Source of the DNA: a virus
Strand: one strand, 5' to 3'
DNA: 30,783 bases
Virus record (IMG/VR): IMGVR_UViG_3300028393_000244
Span: 1-30,783 of that record
The translations under genes were made by a program, and so were the position numbers. This document shows, piece by piece, positions 15,929 to 23,088 of this stretch. The notes beneath the pieces were generated by a model that was given only the letters and a program-made list of their open reading frames with translations, searched no databases and was not told the DNA's origin. Positions within the stretch are counted from its first letter, which is position 1. Each line of letters opens with the position of its first letter.

Positions 15929-16384
15929 ATGTCCTGGTATGCTCGTGTCAGTAAAGACATAGCGCATCTCCCGGGTTGTTTAGATCACTTTTACAACGAA
16001 ATCGAAGAAGCAAGGAAAGAGGTCAAAATCTACGGAAACGTAGAAAAGGCCTCTGCCTCTTTGCCGGGTATTGTTGAACAGAGATTTAATCAATTACAAG
16101 AGATTGAGGCTATACTCGAATATCTAAATATAGAACTGCGAAGAATCAAATCTAAATCTTTTAAAAAGTTTTTGGAGCAATATCAACGTGCCCTGAGCAG
16201 CAGAGATTGTGAAAAATATGTTGAAGGAGAATCGGATGTTGTTGATATGGAAAAAATCATCAATGAATTTGCCATGCTACGAAATCAGTGGTTGGGTATC
16301 ATCAAAGGTTTGGATATCAAACAGTGGCAATTAAGCAACATTATTAAATTACGTGCCGCGGGACTTGAAGATATTACAATTTAA
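15929..16384 (+). CDS. uvsY: UvsY-like recombination mediator
   Basis: A 151-residue helical protein, slightly longer than T4 UvsY (137). UvsY loads UvsX onto gp32-coated ssDNA. The second half lines up by eye with T4 UvsY: SSRDCEKYVEGESDVVDME, then LRNQWLGIIKGLDIKQWQL and a final IIKLRAAG, matching T4's LQYWGILLDFC...IKHIQDMRAFEAG. The N-terminal half (ARVSKDIAHLPGCLDHFYNE) is more divergent. Position between uvsX and uvsW supports the call. It starts two bases after the previous stop. Similarity is low, so another small UvsX accessory protein remains possible. Confidence 0.6.
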   Translation: MSWYARVSKDIAHLPGCLDHFYNEIEEARKEVKIYGNVEKASASLPGIVEQRFNQLQEIEAILEYLNIELRRIKSKSFKKFLEQYQRALSSRDCEKYVEGESDVVDMEKIINEFAMLRNQWLGIIKGLDIKQWQLSNIIKLRAAGLEDITI

Positions 16385-16393
16385 GTGTATAAT
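16365..16393 (+). promoter_or_regulatory. Candidate sigma70 promoter at the uvsY/helicase-like junction
   Basis: TTGAAG (16365-16370, 4 of 6), a 17-base spacer, and a perfect TATAAT at 16388-16393. A start seven bases after the -10 falls at 16400, the A of the next gene's ATG. It overlaps the end of the UvsY-like gene and could drive the helicase-like gene and uvsW early. Confidence 0.45.
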
Positions 16394-16399
16394 ATAAAG

Positions 16400-17584
16400 A
16401 TGACCATAGAAGATATTGTAATTCACTTACGCTTGTTAAAAATCAACCTCCCATTATGGGAACAACAGTTGATGTCAAGTATTGCTGATCAAATTTCGCA
16501 AGGCTCCAGTCTGTCCGAAAAACAAGATGTTGTGGTTAGAAGGATTTTAAGTAAAAATAAATCTCATATATCAACTTCGATGGCACAAGACATATCCCCG
16601 TACTTGGAAAATCCCACTTACCGTAATTCTATTAGAAAAATCTCGTATGCGAAGAAAATTTCAGTGAAAAATGACGAGTATCAAAATAAAGATATCAAGG
16701 TAGTATTTCCTTACAACGAGGATTATGTAGATCAAATTAGAAAACATAGGGACGAATCTATTGGCAACAGAGCCGAATGGAACAAAGAGGAAAAATCCTG
16801 GAATTTTTCTCTCTCCGAAGGAAATATAAAATTTTTGATGGATTTTTCTCAAAAAAATGAATTTGAATTCGATGATGAATTTAATAATCTAGTCGGTCAA
16901 ACAAAAGATATCGTAGCCAACATGGAAAAATATGTCACAACATTGTCCATTGCTGATTCAATTCCTTATTTGAAAAATTCCAACAAATTTATCCCAAAAT
17001 TAGAGACAGAAAATATTTTACAGGCAATTTTTGAATCTCGTAAAAGAGGAATTTTCACATGGGATGACAATATTTCTGAATTTGTTGATACGATTGAAAA
17101 CACAGTAACCAAAGAATTTCTAAAATCTGCTGCTGACGCACAGATGCAAGTTGACCCTGAAAATCACTCAATTTCTTCACTGGAAGATGTGATAAAATAC
17201 ATGGGCCCTGTTTTGTTTGTTATCCCAGGAGTTGAAGAATTAGAAAAATTGAAAGAGGCCTTTAACTGTTTGAAAGAAATCGGAATCAAGAACGAAGAGA
17301 TGAGTGTGGTGTTTAGATTGCCAACAGAAACCGGCGGAATTTTCAATAATTTTGTCAAGGAACACCAATTGAACTCGCCCTTGACAGATCGAACTCGAAT
17401 AGTGTTTGTTAGCGGAAAACTTCCCAAGCCAATTTTAAAAAGTAAAATTAAATTTCACACCATAATAAACATGGGATTTCCTAATGTACATTATACTCTA
17501 AAAAATTACGTTGAAAATCAGGAAAATGTGGTGTTTTTTGTTCGTAAGAAAGAATACAGGAATAGAAATTTTGTCCTCATGTAA
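16400..17584 (+). CDS. Helicase-like protein without a P-loop (HARP-like domain), upstream of UvsW
   Basis: A 394-residue protein. The ATG at 16400 is preferred over a GTG at 16385, which lies inside a good -10 box. Residues about 23-50 contain QISQGSSLSEKQDVVVRRIL. Residues 98-150 (IKVVFPYNEDYVDQI...EWNKEEKSWNFSLSEGNIKFL) read like the HARP/SMARCAL1-type DNA-structure-binding fold. The last 130 residues resemble the second RecA lobe of an SF2 helicase (GPVLFVIPGVEELEKLKEAF, TRIVFVSGKLPKPI, FHTIINMGF). No Walker A or DExH is present. It overlaps the uvsW start, so it is probably a non-catalytic partner or a decayed duplicate. Confidence 0.55.
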   Translation: MTIEDIVIHLRLLKINLPLWEQQLMSSIADQISQGSSLSEKQDVVVRRILSKNKSHISTSMAQDISPYLENPTYRNSIRKISYAKKISVKNDEYQNKDIKVVFPYNEDYVDQIRKHRDESIGNRAEWNKEEKSWNFSLSEGNIKFLMDFSQKNEFEFDDEFNNLVGQTKDIVANMEKYVTTLSIADSIPYLKNSNKFIPKLETENILQAIFESRKRGIFTWDDNISEFVDTIENTVTKEFLKSAADAQMQVDPENHSISSLEDVIKYMGPVLFVIPGVEELEKLKEAFNCLKEIGIKNEEMSVVFRLPTETGGIFNNFVKEHQLNSPLTDRTRIVFVSGKLPKPILKSKIKFHTIINMGFPNVHYTLKNYVENQENVVFFVRKKEYRNRNFVLM

Positions 17585-19025
17585 AGTTATTATCAAAGAT
17601 GAAGTAAATATCAAGATTGAAAATTTAGATCTTGACACTCGTAAGGCTTTGGTCAAAAAATTCAAGTACGAAGACCCTACTGCCCGCTTTAGACCCAGCT
17701 TCAAATTGGGTCGATGGGACGGCAGTATTAGTTTTTTTGGTCTCGGCGGAACTACATATCTCAGTATGCTTGGACCTGTGTTAGAGTATCTTGAAAGCAA
17801 GAACTACTACATAGAACTAGAAGATCAGCGGACCAGTACAACCCTGGAATTTTCCGAGATTTTTGAAGATTTTTGGGGTGAAAAAACGTGGCCTGTAGGA
17901 CATAGATTTGCAGGAGAACTTATACGTTTACGCGATGACCAAGTTGATGTCATCAATAAGTTTTTAGAAAATCCTCAATGTCTCCAAGAAATTGCCACCG
18001 GTTTTGGTAAGACAATTACCACCGCAACTTTGGCGAAAATTTGTGAAAAATACGGTCGAACAATAACCATCGTTCCTAACAAAAGTCTTGTCGAACAAAC
18101 TGAAGAAGACTTTGTCAATGTTGGTTTAGATGTGGGTGTTTACTATGGAGACAGAAAAGATCTCAATAAAACACATACAATCTGTACTTGGCAAAGTTTG
18201 AATATTTGGGATAAAAAAAGCAAAAATGATGAGGACGTTTTACAGATTTCTGAGTTCTTAGAAGACGTAAGAACTGTTATGGTTGACGAGGTACACATGG
18301 CCAAAGCTGATGTATTGAAGAAATTACTGACACAGAATCTCAGTCATGTACCAATTCGTTGGGGACTTACAGGAACTATTCCAAAAGCGGAACATGAGTT
18401 TCAAGCACTTAGAGCAAGTCTGGGAGAAGTGGTAAATGTTGTCAAGGCACACGAACTACAAGAAGCAGGTATATTGAGCGATTGCCATGTCAATATTGTA
18501 CAAACAGCAGAATGGAAAGAATTTGGAAGTTACGCAGAAGAATTAAAATATCTTGTTACTGATACCACAAGAATGACACATATCAGTAATATGATTCGCA
18601 ACATCGCAACATCAGGCAATACCTTGGTCTTGGTTAATAGAATTGACTCAGGTAAGTTTATTATTGAACAAATACCAGAAGCGGTGTTTGTTTCGGGCGC
18701 AGTTAAAACTAAAGACAGAAAAGAAGAGTATGATGAAATTAGAACAAGTGATAACAAGATTATTGTGGCGACTTTTGGTGTGGCCGCTGTGGGTATTAAT
18801 ATTCCTAGGATTTTTAATCTGGTTCTTCTGGAGCCCGGAAAGAGCTTTGTCCGAGTTATACAGTCGATTGGGCGAGGTATTCGAAAAGCAGACGACAAGG
18901 ACTTCGTCCAGATCTGGGACATAACCGCAGCCAGTAAATACGCTAAAAGACACCTGACAGAAAGAAAGAGGTTTTATAAAGAAGCCCATTACCCATTTAA
19001 CATTGAGAAAGTAAAATATATATAA
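17571..19025 (+). CDS. uvsW: UvsW SF2 DNA/RNA helicase
   Basis: An SF2 helicase that processes R-loops and branched DNA and helps switch T4 from origin to recombination-dependent replication. I chose TTG at 17571, with CAGGAA about 9 bases upstream. It makes the protein begin MSSCKVIIKDEVNIKIE, matching the start of T4 UvsW; in-frame TTG 17511 and ATG 17526 are alternatives. The N-terminal domain has RFRPSFKLGRWDGSI. Helicase motifs (numbered from 17571): I TGFGKT (143-148), II DEVH (239-242), III GLTGTI, VI QSIGRGIRK (from 431). Length is 484 residues (T4 about 500). It overlaps the upstream pseudo-helicase by 14 bases and the next gene by TAATG. Confidence 0.92.
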   Translation: MSSCKVIIKDEVNIKIENLDLDTRKALVKKFKYEDPTARFRPSFKLGRWDGSISFFGLGGTTYLSMLGPVLEYLESKNYYIELEDQRTSTTLEFSEIFEDFWGEKTWPVGHRFAGELIRLRDDQVDVINKFLENPQCLQEIATGFGKTITTATLAKICEKYGRTITIVPNKSLVEQTEEDFVNVGLDVGVYYGDRKDLNKTHTICTWQSLNIWDKKSKNDEDVLQISEFLEDVRTVMVDEVHMAKADVLKKLLTQNLSHVPIRWGLTGTIPKAEHEFQALRASLGEVVNVVKAHELQEAGILSDCHVNIVQTAEWKEFGSYAEELKYLVTDTTRMTHISNMIRNIATSGNTLVLVNRIDSGKFIIEQIPEAVFVSGAVKTKDRKEEYDEIRTSDNKIIVATFGVAAVGINIPRIFNLVLLEPGKSFVRVIQSIGRGIRKADDKDFVQIWDITAASKYAKRHLTERKRFYKEAHYPFNIEKVKYI

Positions 19026-19528
19026 TGCAGATCCTAACATTAGAAGATCAAATATTCCATTTGAACGAATTGCCCGACGAAATTGAGGAGGATTTGAGAT
19101 TTGCTGTCTTGGATAATTCAGACAATTCTAACCCTGATCACTTTTTTATTCCATTAATTTTCTTGGAAAGTTTTACCGGACCTGCTGCTGTATTAAGAAT
19201 AGGTCAATATGAACTCAGTATGCCACTAGATTGGTGTACCATAGTAGGCGATCCAGAAGGGCCCGATATGGAAATATTGCCATTGACTAGTCTGAATGAT
19301 CGTGGATTCAAAACATTTTGCTTCAATCCATTGAGTGGATTCCGTCCTGAATTTTTAGAAATAGACATTGTTGATGTTTATCAAGATGTCAAATGGTATT
19401 TTCCCAAGATGAAACCGGGTCAACTATTGTGTACTCCATTACACACTGGACCCAAGCCAACCTGTGCTTATTTTGTCAAAGAAGTTAGCCGTCAAAGTGA
19501 ATTAGTTGATTATACAAAGTGTTGGTAA
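19025..19528 (+). CDS. Conserved protein of marine T4-like phages, unknown function
   Basis: A 167-residue soluble protein beginning at the TAATG overlap with uvsW. Landmarks are FFIPLIFLESFTGPAAVLRI, ELSMPLDWCTIVGDPEGPDM, LPLTSLNDRGFKTFCFNPL and VYQDVKWYFPKMKPGQLL, a beta-rich pattern. I recall an unnamed protein with these blocks downstream of uvsW in marine T4-likes. No catalytic motif is evident. Its stop touches the next gene's ATG, so it belongs to the same operon. Confidence 0.75.
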   Translation: MQILTLEDQIFHLNELPDEIEEDLRFAVLDNSDNSNPDHFFIPLIFLESFTGPAAVLRIGQYELSMPLDWCTIVGDPEGPDMEILPLTSLNDRGFKTFCFNPLSGFRPEFLEIDIVDVYQDVKWYFPKMKPGQLLCTPLHTGPKPTCAYFVKEVSRQSELVDYTKCW

Positions 19529-19789
19529 ATGGCCAAGATATTTGAAAGCCCCGATGGTGGTGAAACTGTGTATGTCAGGGAAGCGGGTTCAACTGACCAA
19601 GCTCTACACTCAGAGAGTGAAAAAAGAAAAAGTCTTCACGATGATATAAAAGAATCTCAGCTCTGGGGAAATATTCATCGTGCGGCAAAGACCAATCCTG
19701 CTTTACAAGAAGCATTAGATCGTGTTAAAGTAACATACTACCTAACAGCAGACTACGAGAAAAGATATGGCAACCGCCGCAAAACTTGA
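19529..19789 (+). CDS. Small conserved protein, unknown function
   Basis: 86 residues, starting immediately after the previous stop. It opens MAKIFESPDGGETVYVREAG, a beta-hairpin-like start, and continues as a charged helical stretch (LWGNIHRAAKTNPALQEALDRVKVTYYL). It overlaps the next gene by 23 bases. I remember similar small proteins in T4-like phages but no function. Confidence 0.7.
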   Translation: MAKIFESPDGGETVYVREAGSTDQALHSESEKRKSLHDDIKESQLWGNIHRAAKTNPALQEALDRVKVTYYLTADYEKRYGNRRKT

Positions 19790-20237
19790 TATCAAACGCG
19801 AACTACGTGGTGTAGATCAAAAAGACTACAACTTCTACGACAACCTCACAGATGAGGAAAAGAAAGCATTCAGTCCTTACATACTAATGCGATATACCGC
19901 TAGTGTACAGATGCCCGATAGAGACATACAAGAATGGTATCTAGAAATGACTAACGAAATGGTCAATAAGAATCATTGGGATTTAAGTAAAGATCACAAG
20001 GCATTATTGTGGAAATTGTTTGCTGCCACAGGCACAGGTGTTAATTGTTATCATCCGTATTTGGCAGCAGGTAAGAAGGAAAAAGCCAACAAGATTGAAA
20101 AACTATTAGCCGAACTTAATCCAGCAATGAAGATGGCAGATATCAAACTCATGGCCTCTATGATGGATAAGAAAGACAAGGAAGAACTGTTTGACAAGAT
20201 GGGATTTGATAAGAAACAACGGAAAGAATACGAGTGA
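19767..20237 (+). CDS. gp62-like clamp loader small subunit (tentative)
   Basis: 156 residues (T4 gp62 is 187). The layout, with a helical N-terminal half (FSPYILMRYTASV, EMTNEMVNKNHWDLSKDHKALLW) and a C-terminal part (NKIEKLLAELNPAMKMADIKLMASMMDKKDKEEL), parallels T4 gp62, whose C-terminus has IIKLLAKRYQVNTNDAINYK. Gp62 clamps the gp44 ATPase ring that loads sliding clamp gp45. Against it, gp44, gp45, regA and gp43 are not in this window, whereas they normally adjoin gp62. It may be a paralogue of the clamp loader A family. It overlaps its upstream neighbour by 23 bases and the next gene by TGATG. Confidence 0.45.
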   Translation: MATAAKLDIKRELRGVDQKDYNFYDNLTDEEKKAFSPYILMRYTASVQMPDRDIQEWYLEMTNEMVNKNHWDLSKDHKALLWKLFAATGTGVNCYHPYLAAGKKEKANKIEKLLAELNPAMKMADIKLMASMMDKKDKEELFDKMGFDKKQRKEYE

Positions 20238-20443
20238 TGGAATATTCTAAAGAAAATACTATGCGGGTTTTGAAAGGTCAGTTTCCTATTCAGAAACTGC
20301 GTTGCCGTATGAATTGGCATCGATGGACCAGTTGGGAAGTAATTACAAACCCTAATTTTGGAAACACATATGCCCACTGTCATTGTGCAGACTGTGGTAT
20401 GCCACGGCAAGAACTTCCGTACACCAAAAGTAAGAGAATATGA
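20237..20443 (+). CDS. Small zinc-binding protein
   Basis: 68 residues from the ATG overlapping the upstream TGA (a GTG three bases earlier is possible). The C-terminal half holds AHCHCADCGMPR with C48, C50 and C53 plus H47/H49, and C23 lies upstream, so a zinc ribbon is likely. Trp-rich segment NWHRWTSWEV. Nothing more can be said of its role; it lies in the overlapped run of small genes between the gp62-like gene and dCMP deaminase. Confidence 0.65.
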   Translation: MEYSKENTMRVLKGQFPIQKLRCRMNWHRWTSWEVITNPNFGNTYAHCHCADCGMPRQELPYTKSKRI

Positions 20444-21135
20444 TCGCATTAGTAGAACAGCCTTATAATTGCATACATTGCGGCAAGAGTTTTATGAAAG
20501 ATAAAACTCTAGTAGCGCACATGTGCGAGCGTAAGAGACGTGCTCTACAAAAAGACGAGAAGCGTGTGCAAGCAGGTCTCATGGCATTTAATAGATTTTG
20601 GAAACTGACACAAGGTGCCAAGAAATCTAAGACATACGACGAATTTGCCGATAGTAGTTACTATAATGCTTTTGTCAAATTTGGCGGTTTTGTCAATAAC
20701 ATCAATCCATTATATCCAGATAAGTTTATCGACTTTGTGATTAAAAGCGGTATTAAGTTAGATCATTGGTGTAGAGATGATTTATACGAAAGATATCTTT
20801 ATGAAATAATCAAAGTAGAGCCAGTTGAAAGTGCTGTACAAAGAACATTAAAAACTATGATGGAATGGGGAGATGTTCAGAATGCCAATTTTGCCCACTA
20901 CTTCAAATATGTTAGTTTGAATAGAGCAGTACATGATATAAGTAACGGAAATATATCACCCTGGGTTATACTAAACAGTAATACAGGGCAGACTATGGTA
21001 AAGGGAATGAGCGACGATCAATTGGACATGATTGCACCTGCATTTGATATACCATACTGGCTACGTAGATTTCGAGAACTACCGGCCGATGTTATGCTGG
21101 TAAAAGAAATATGCTCAGAGGCAGGAATCGAATGA
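20440..21135 (+). CDS. Zinc-finger conserved protein, unknown function
   Basis: 231 residues. The N-terminus has a C2HC-type finger: C11, C14, H27, C29 (YNCIHCGKSFMKDKTLVAHM). The remainder is a helical region with conserved-looking blocks FVKFGGFVNNINPLYPDKFI, LDHWCRDDLYERYL and ISPWVILNSNTGQ. I recall this protein as widespread and unnamed in T4-like cyanophages. The finger suggests nucleic-acid or protein binding. ATGA couplings join it to both neighbours. Confidence 0.75.
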   Translation: MIALVEQPYNCIHCGKSFMKDKTLVAHMCERKRRALQKDEKRVQAGLMAFNRFWKLTQGAKKSKTYDEFADSSYYNAFVKFGGFVNNINPLYPDKFIDFVIKSGIKLDHWCRDDLYERYLYEIIKVEPVESAVQRTLKTMMEWGDVQNANFAHYFKYVSLNRAVHDISNGNISPWVILNSNTGQTMVKGMSDDQLDMIAPAFDIPYWLRRFRELPADVMLVKEICSEAGIE

Positions 21136-21518
21136 ATGACAATGTTAAAAAATTTGTAGAGCATCATCGAATCAATATCATTGATGATAACAAACGTGCT
21201 CATAAATGTATACCTATGAATACCAAATTTTTTCAGTTTCCCGATGACTATAATACAGTGACTGCAAAACAAACGATACAATACGAAACTGTAAAACTAT
21301 TAACAGTAGAAATTACTGAAGATACATTAGAAAGAATAGCAGACTTTGAAGCTGAAGTTTTCAACAACATGCGAGATCAAGGTCATTATAGAATGTTTGA
21401 AACCTTGATGGAACAGAAGGAAGAAGAAAAATATCTACGGAACAAATATCCGGCAGTAAAGAAGGCTTACGAACACTATAGTCTCATGTTAAAATTAGCA
21501 GAAAGCGGTGAACTATGA
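21132..21518 (+). CDS. Conserved protein, unknown function
   Basis: 128 residues from the ATG of the ATGA overlap at 21132-21135; an in-frame TTG at 21111 inside the upstream gene is unlikely. Beta-rich first half (INIIDDNKRAHKCIPMNTKFFQF), then charged helices with a KEEEKYLRNKYPAVKKAYEH stretch. No recognised motif. Its end overlaps the next start by ATGA. Confidence 0.65.
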   Translation: MNDNVKKFVEHHRINIIDDNKRAHKCIPMNTKFFQFPDDYNTVTAKQTIQYETVKLLTVEITEDTLERIADFEAEVFNNMRDQGHYRMFETLMEQKEEEKYLRNKYPAVKKAYEHYSLMLKLAESGEL

Positions 21519-21703
21519 ATATACCAAAAATAGGAAGCAAATGGACAGGACACGGAACTCATGAAGTATTTCGAGTATTGAATACTATCAACATGAATGA
21601 TGGACATACTTGGATACATTATTGCCTTGACAGTGATGGCGATCAATCGTATAGTTGTTATGTAGAAAGTTTCTTAGAACGATTTAGAGAGATCCTTAAT
21701 TGA
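21515..21703 (+). CDS. Very small conserved-looking protein (SH3-like?)
   Basis: 62 residues, beginning at the ATGA overlap. The pattern IGSKWTGHGTHEVFRVLNT...WIHYCLDSDGDQSYSCYVESFLERFREI reads as a five-strand small barrel with a short C-terminal helix, similar in outline to SH3-like mini-proteins. Function unknown. The stop overlaps the TTG start of dCMP deaminase (TTGA). Confidence 0.6.
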   Translation: MNIPKIGSKWTGHGTHEVFRVLNTINMNDGHTWIHYCLDSDGDQSYSCYVESFLERFREILN

Positions 21704-22128
21704 AACAAAAATTCAAAGATCTTTATATGGCGTGGGCTGAGCGTACAGCACAATTAAGTCACGCACGTAGATTACAAGTAGGTGCTGTCATTGTCAAAGA
21801 TGACAGCGTGATCAGTTATGGCTACAATGGTATGCCCGCTGGTTGGGAAAATGACTGCGAAAATATTGTAGGCTATGACACGAAGGGTCCTGTACTTAAA
21901 ACTAAGCCGGAGGTATTACATGCGGAATCTAATTCGATTGCCAAATTGGCTCGATCTACGAACAGTGGTTTGGGCGCTACTATGTTTGTTACCCATGCTC
22001 CATGTTTGGAGTGTGCCAAACTTATACACCAAAGTGGTATTAGCCACGTTCTATATCGTAGTGCTTATCGGGATTCTGGTGGCGTTGCGTTTCTCGAAAA
22101 ATCGGGTGTAAAGGTCGATCAAGTATAA
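21700..22128 (+). CDS. cd: dCMP deaminase
   Basis: Zinc enzyme converting dCMP to dUMP, supplying thymidylate synthesis during phage replication. 142 residues beginning with TTG at 21700 inside the upstream stop (TTGA). The deaminase signature is complete: HAE at 74-76 (zinc His and proton-shuttling Glu) and PCLEC at 101-105. The substrate-side motif SYGYNGMPAGWENDCE is the dCMP-specific version. It is shorter than T4 Cd (193), lacking some of its insertions. Coupled by TAATG to the mini Pol III alpha gene. Confidence 0.92.
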   Translation: MKQKFKDLYMAWAERTAQLSHARRLQVGAVIVKDDSVISYGYNGMPAGWENDCENIVGYDTKGPVLKTKPEVLHAESNSIAKLARSTNSGLGATMFVTHAPCLECAKLIHQSGISHVLYRSAYRDSGGVAFLEKSGVKVDQV

Positions 22129-22703
22129 TGGACATCGATATTGACTTTCCTGATAGACGACAAGTGCTGGATATAATCCGGCATATTCCGGCACGTCTTG
22201 AAGATGGAAAGAAACATAACACAGGTGTCTATTGTCATAGTATTCCTTACAATCCCATAACTGATACTGCTAGCATTGATTATAAATCTGCCGAGACGCG
22301 CGGATATTTTAAGATTGATTTCTTGAACGTCAGTGCTTATAACGGTGTCAAAGACGAAGCTCATCTTGTTCAACTGCTCAATACTGAACCACTGTGGGAT
22401 CTGTTATATGAGAAAGATGTGTGTGATCAATTGTTCCATGTCAATGGATATCACAATTTGTTGGCTGAATTACGACCTACAAGTATTGTGGAATTAGCCA
22501 CGGTACTGGCCATGATTAGACCCGGCAAAAAACATCTCATCCCAGTATGCAAGGAAAAAGGATTCAATGCCATTGATAATGAAATATGGACCAAGACTGA
22601 GGATGCCTATTTCTTCAAGAAGGCCCATGCCGTATCTTATGCGTCGGTTATTGTAGTTCAACTTAACCTCCTATGTGAACGAATTAGTTACGAGAACTCT
22701 TAG
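22128..22703 (+). CDS. Miniature DNA polymerase III alpha-like catalytic core
   Basis: A 191-residue protein whose motifs follow the bacterial C-family polymerase core in order. MDIDIDFPDRR (D2, D4, D6) matches the MPDFDVDF active-site block of E. coli DnaE (D401, D403). KKHNTGVYCHSIPYNPITD (28-46) matches KHAGGVVIAPTKITD. YFKIDFLNV (60-68, D64) matches LVKFDFLGL (D555). FHVNGYHNLLAELRP...VLAMIRPGK (to 134) matches FQLESRGMKDLIKRLQP...ALFRPG. YFFKKAHAVSYA (161-172) matches YGFNKSHSAAYA. PHP, tau-binding, clamp-binding and OB parts are absent, and the core is several-fold shorter. I recall unnamed homologues in T4-like cyanophages. Polymerase activity is unproven. It starts at the TAATG overlap with dCMP deaminase. 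Confidence 0.72.
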   Translation: MDIDIDFPDRRQVLDIIRHIPARLEDGKKHNTGVYCHSIPYNPITDTASIDYKSAETRGYFKIDFLNVSAYNGVKDEAHLVQLLNTEPLWDLLYEKDVCDQLFHVNGYHNLLAELRPTSIVELATVLAMIRPGKKHLIPVCKEKGFNAIDNEIWTKTEDAYFFKKAHAVSYASVIVVQLNLLCERISYENS

Positions 22704-23067
22704 GAATTCTCACCAATTGTATAGATTTCCGTTTGATTCTTTTCTCGGCAATCTCGCTTAGATTCACTGTTGGTCCGAATATTAATTCGGCATCTTTGCT
22801 ATTGAATGTTTTGATAGCATATCTAAATATCTGTATTTCTCTTTTTAAAAATATATTAATTGGAATTTTTCGATTGCTTTCCCACCACCAAATTTCCCCA
22901 AGTTCTAACAATAATTTCTTTTCTTCTTCGGTTTTTATTGTTGATATATCGTACATACTGCTCACATATGAATCAAAGTTTATTACAATTCCTACATATT
23001 CTATATCGTTGGATTTGATACAGGATACAAAAGGATAGTTAGTTTGAAAGGTACTGCTAGTGGTCAT
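22684..23067 (-). CDS. Conserved antisense protein, unknown function
   Basis: 127 residues on the minus strand, converging on the mini-polymerase gene with a 20-base overlap. Blocks: FVSCIKSNDIEYVGIVINFD, LLLELGEIWWWESNRKIPIN and FNSKDAELIFGPTVNLSEI, ending in a basic RIKRKSIQLVRIP. I recall an unnamed family with the same WWWESNR and RIKRRSIQLVR signature in marine T4-like phages, which supports this strand over the plus-strand reading. Divergent from the gene at 23089, with a TATAAATA box on the minus strand at 23107-23114. Confidence 0.75.
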   Translation of the reverse strand: MTTSSTFQTNYPFVSCIKSNDIEYVGIVINFDSYVSSMYDISTIKTEEEKKLLLELGEIWWWESNRKIPINIFLKREIQIFRYAIKTFNSKDAELIFGPTVNLSEIAEKRIKRKSIQLVRIPKSSRN

Positions 23068-23075
23068 CTTTATTC

Positions 23076-23083
23076 AATAAATA
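23076..23083 (+). promoter_or_regulatory. Late promoter AATAAATA, predicted start at the ATG
   Basis: AATAAATA with T4 spacing gives a transcript start at 23089, exactly the A of the downstream ATG. It also argues for ATG 23089 rather than the in-frame TTG at 23044, which would put the promoter inside the gene. Confidence 0.55.
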
Positions 23084-23088
23084 CAAAT

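Noticed and set aside
17511-17570. Longer start for UvsW
   Set aside because: The extra residues have no counterpart in T4 UvsW, while TTG 17571 gives the right N-terminus and has a CAGGAA ribosome site.
17600-17612. GTAAATA boxes inside coding regions (for example early uvsW)
   Set aside because: No start codon at the right distance; such AT-rich octamers are expected by chance.
23044-23088. TTG extension of the virion-type gene at 23089
   Set aside because: It would enclose the late promoter and overlap the divergent gene; ATG 23089 fits the promoter spacing.
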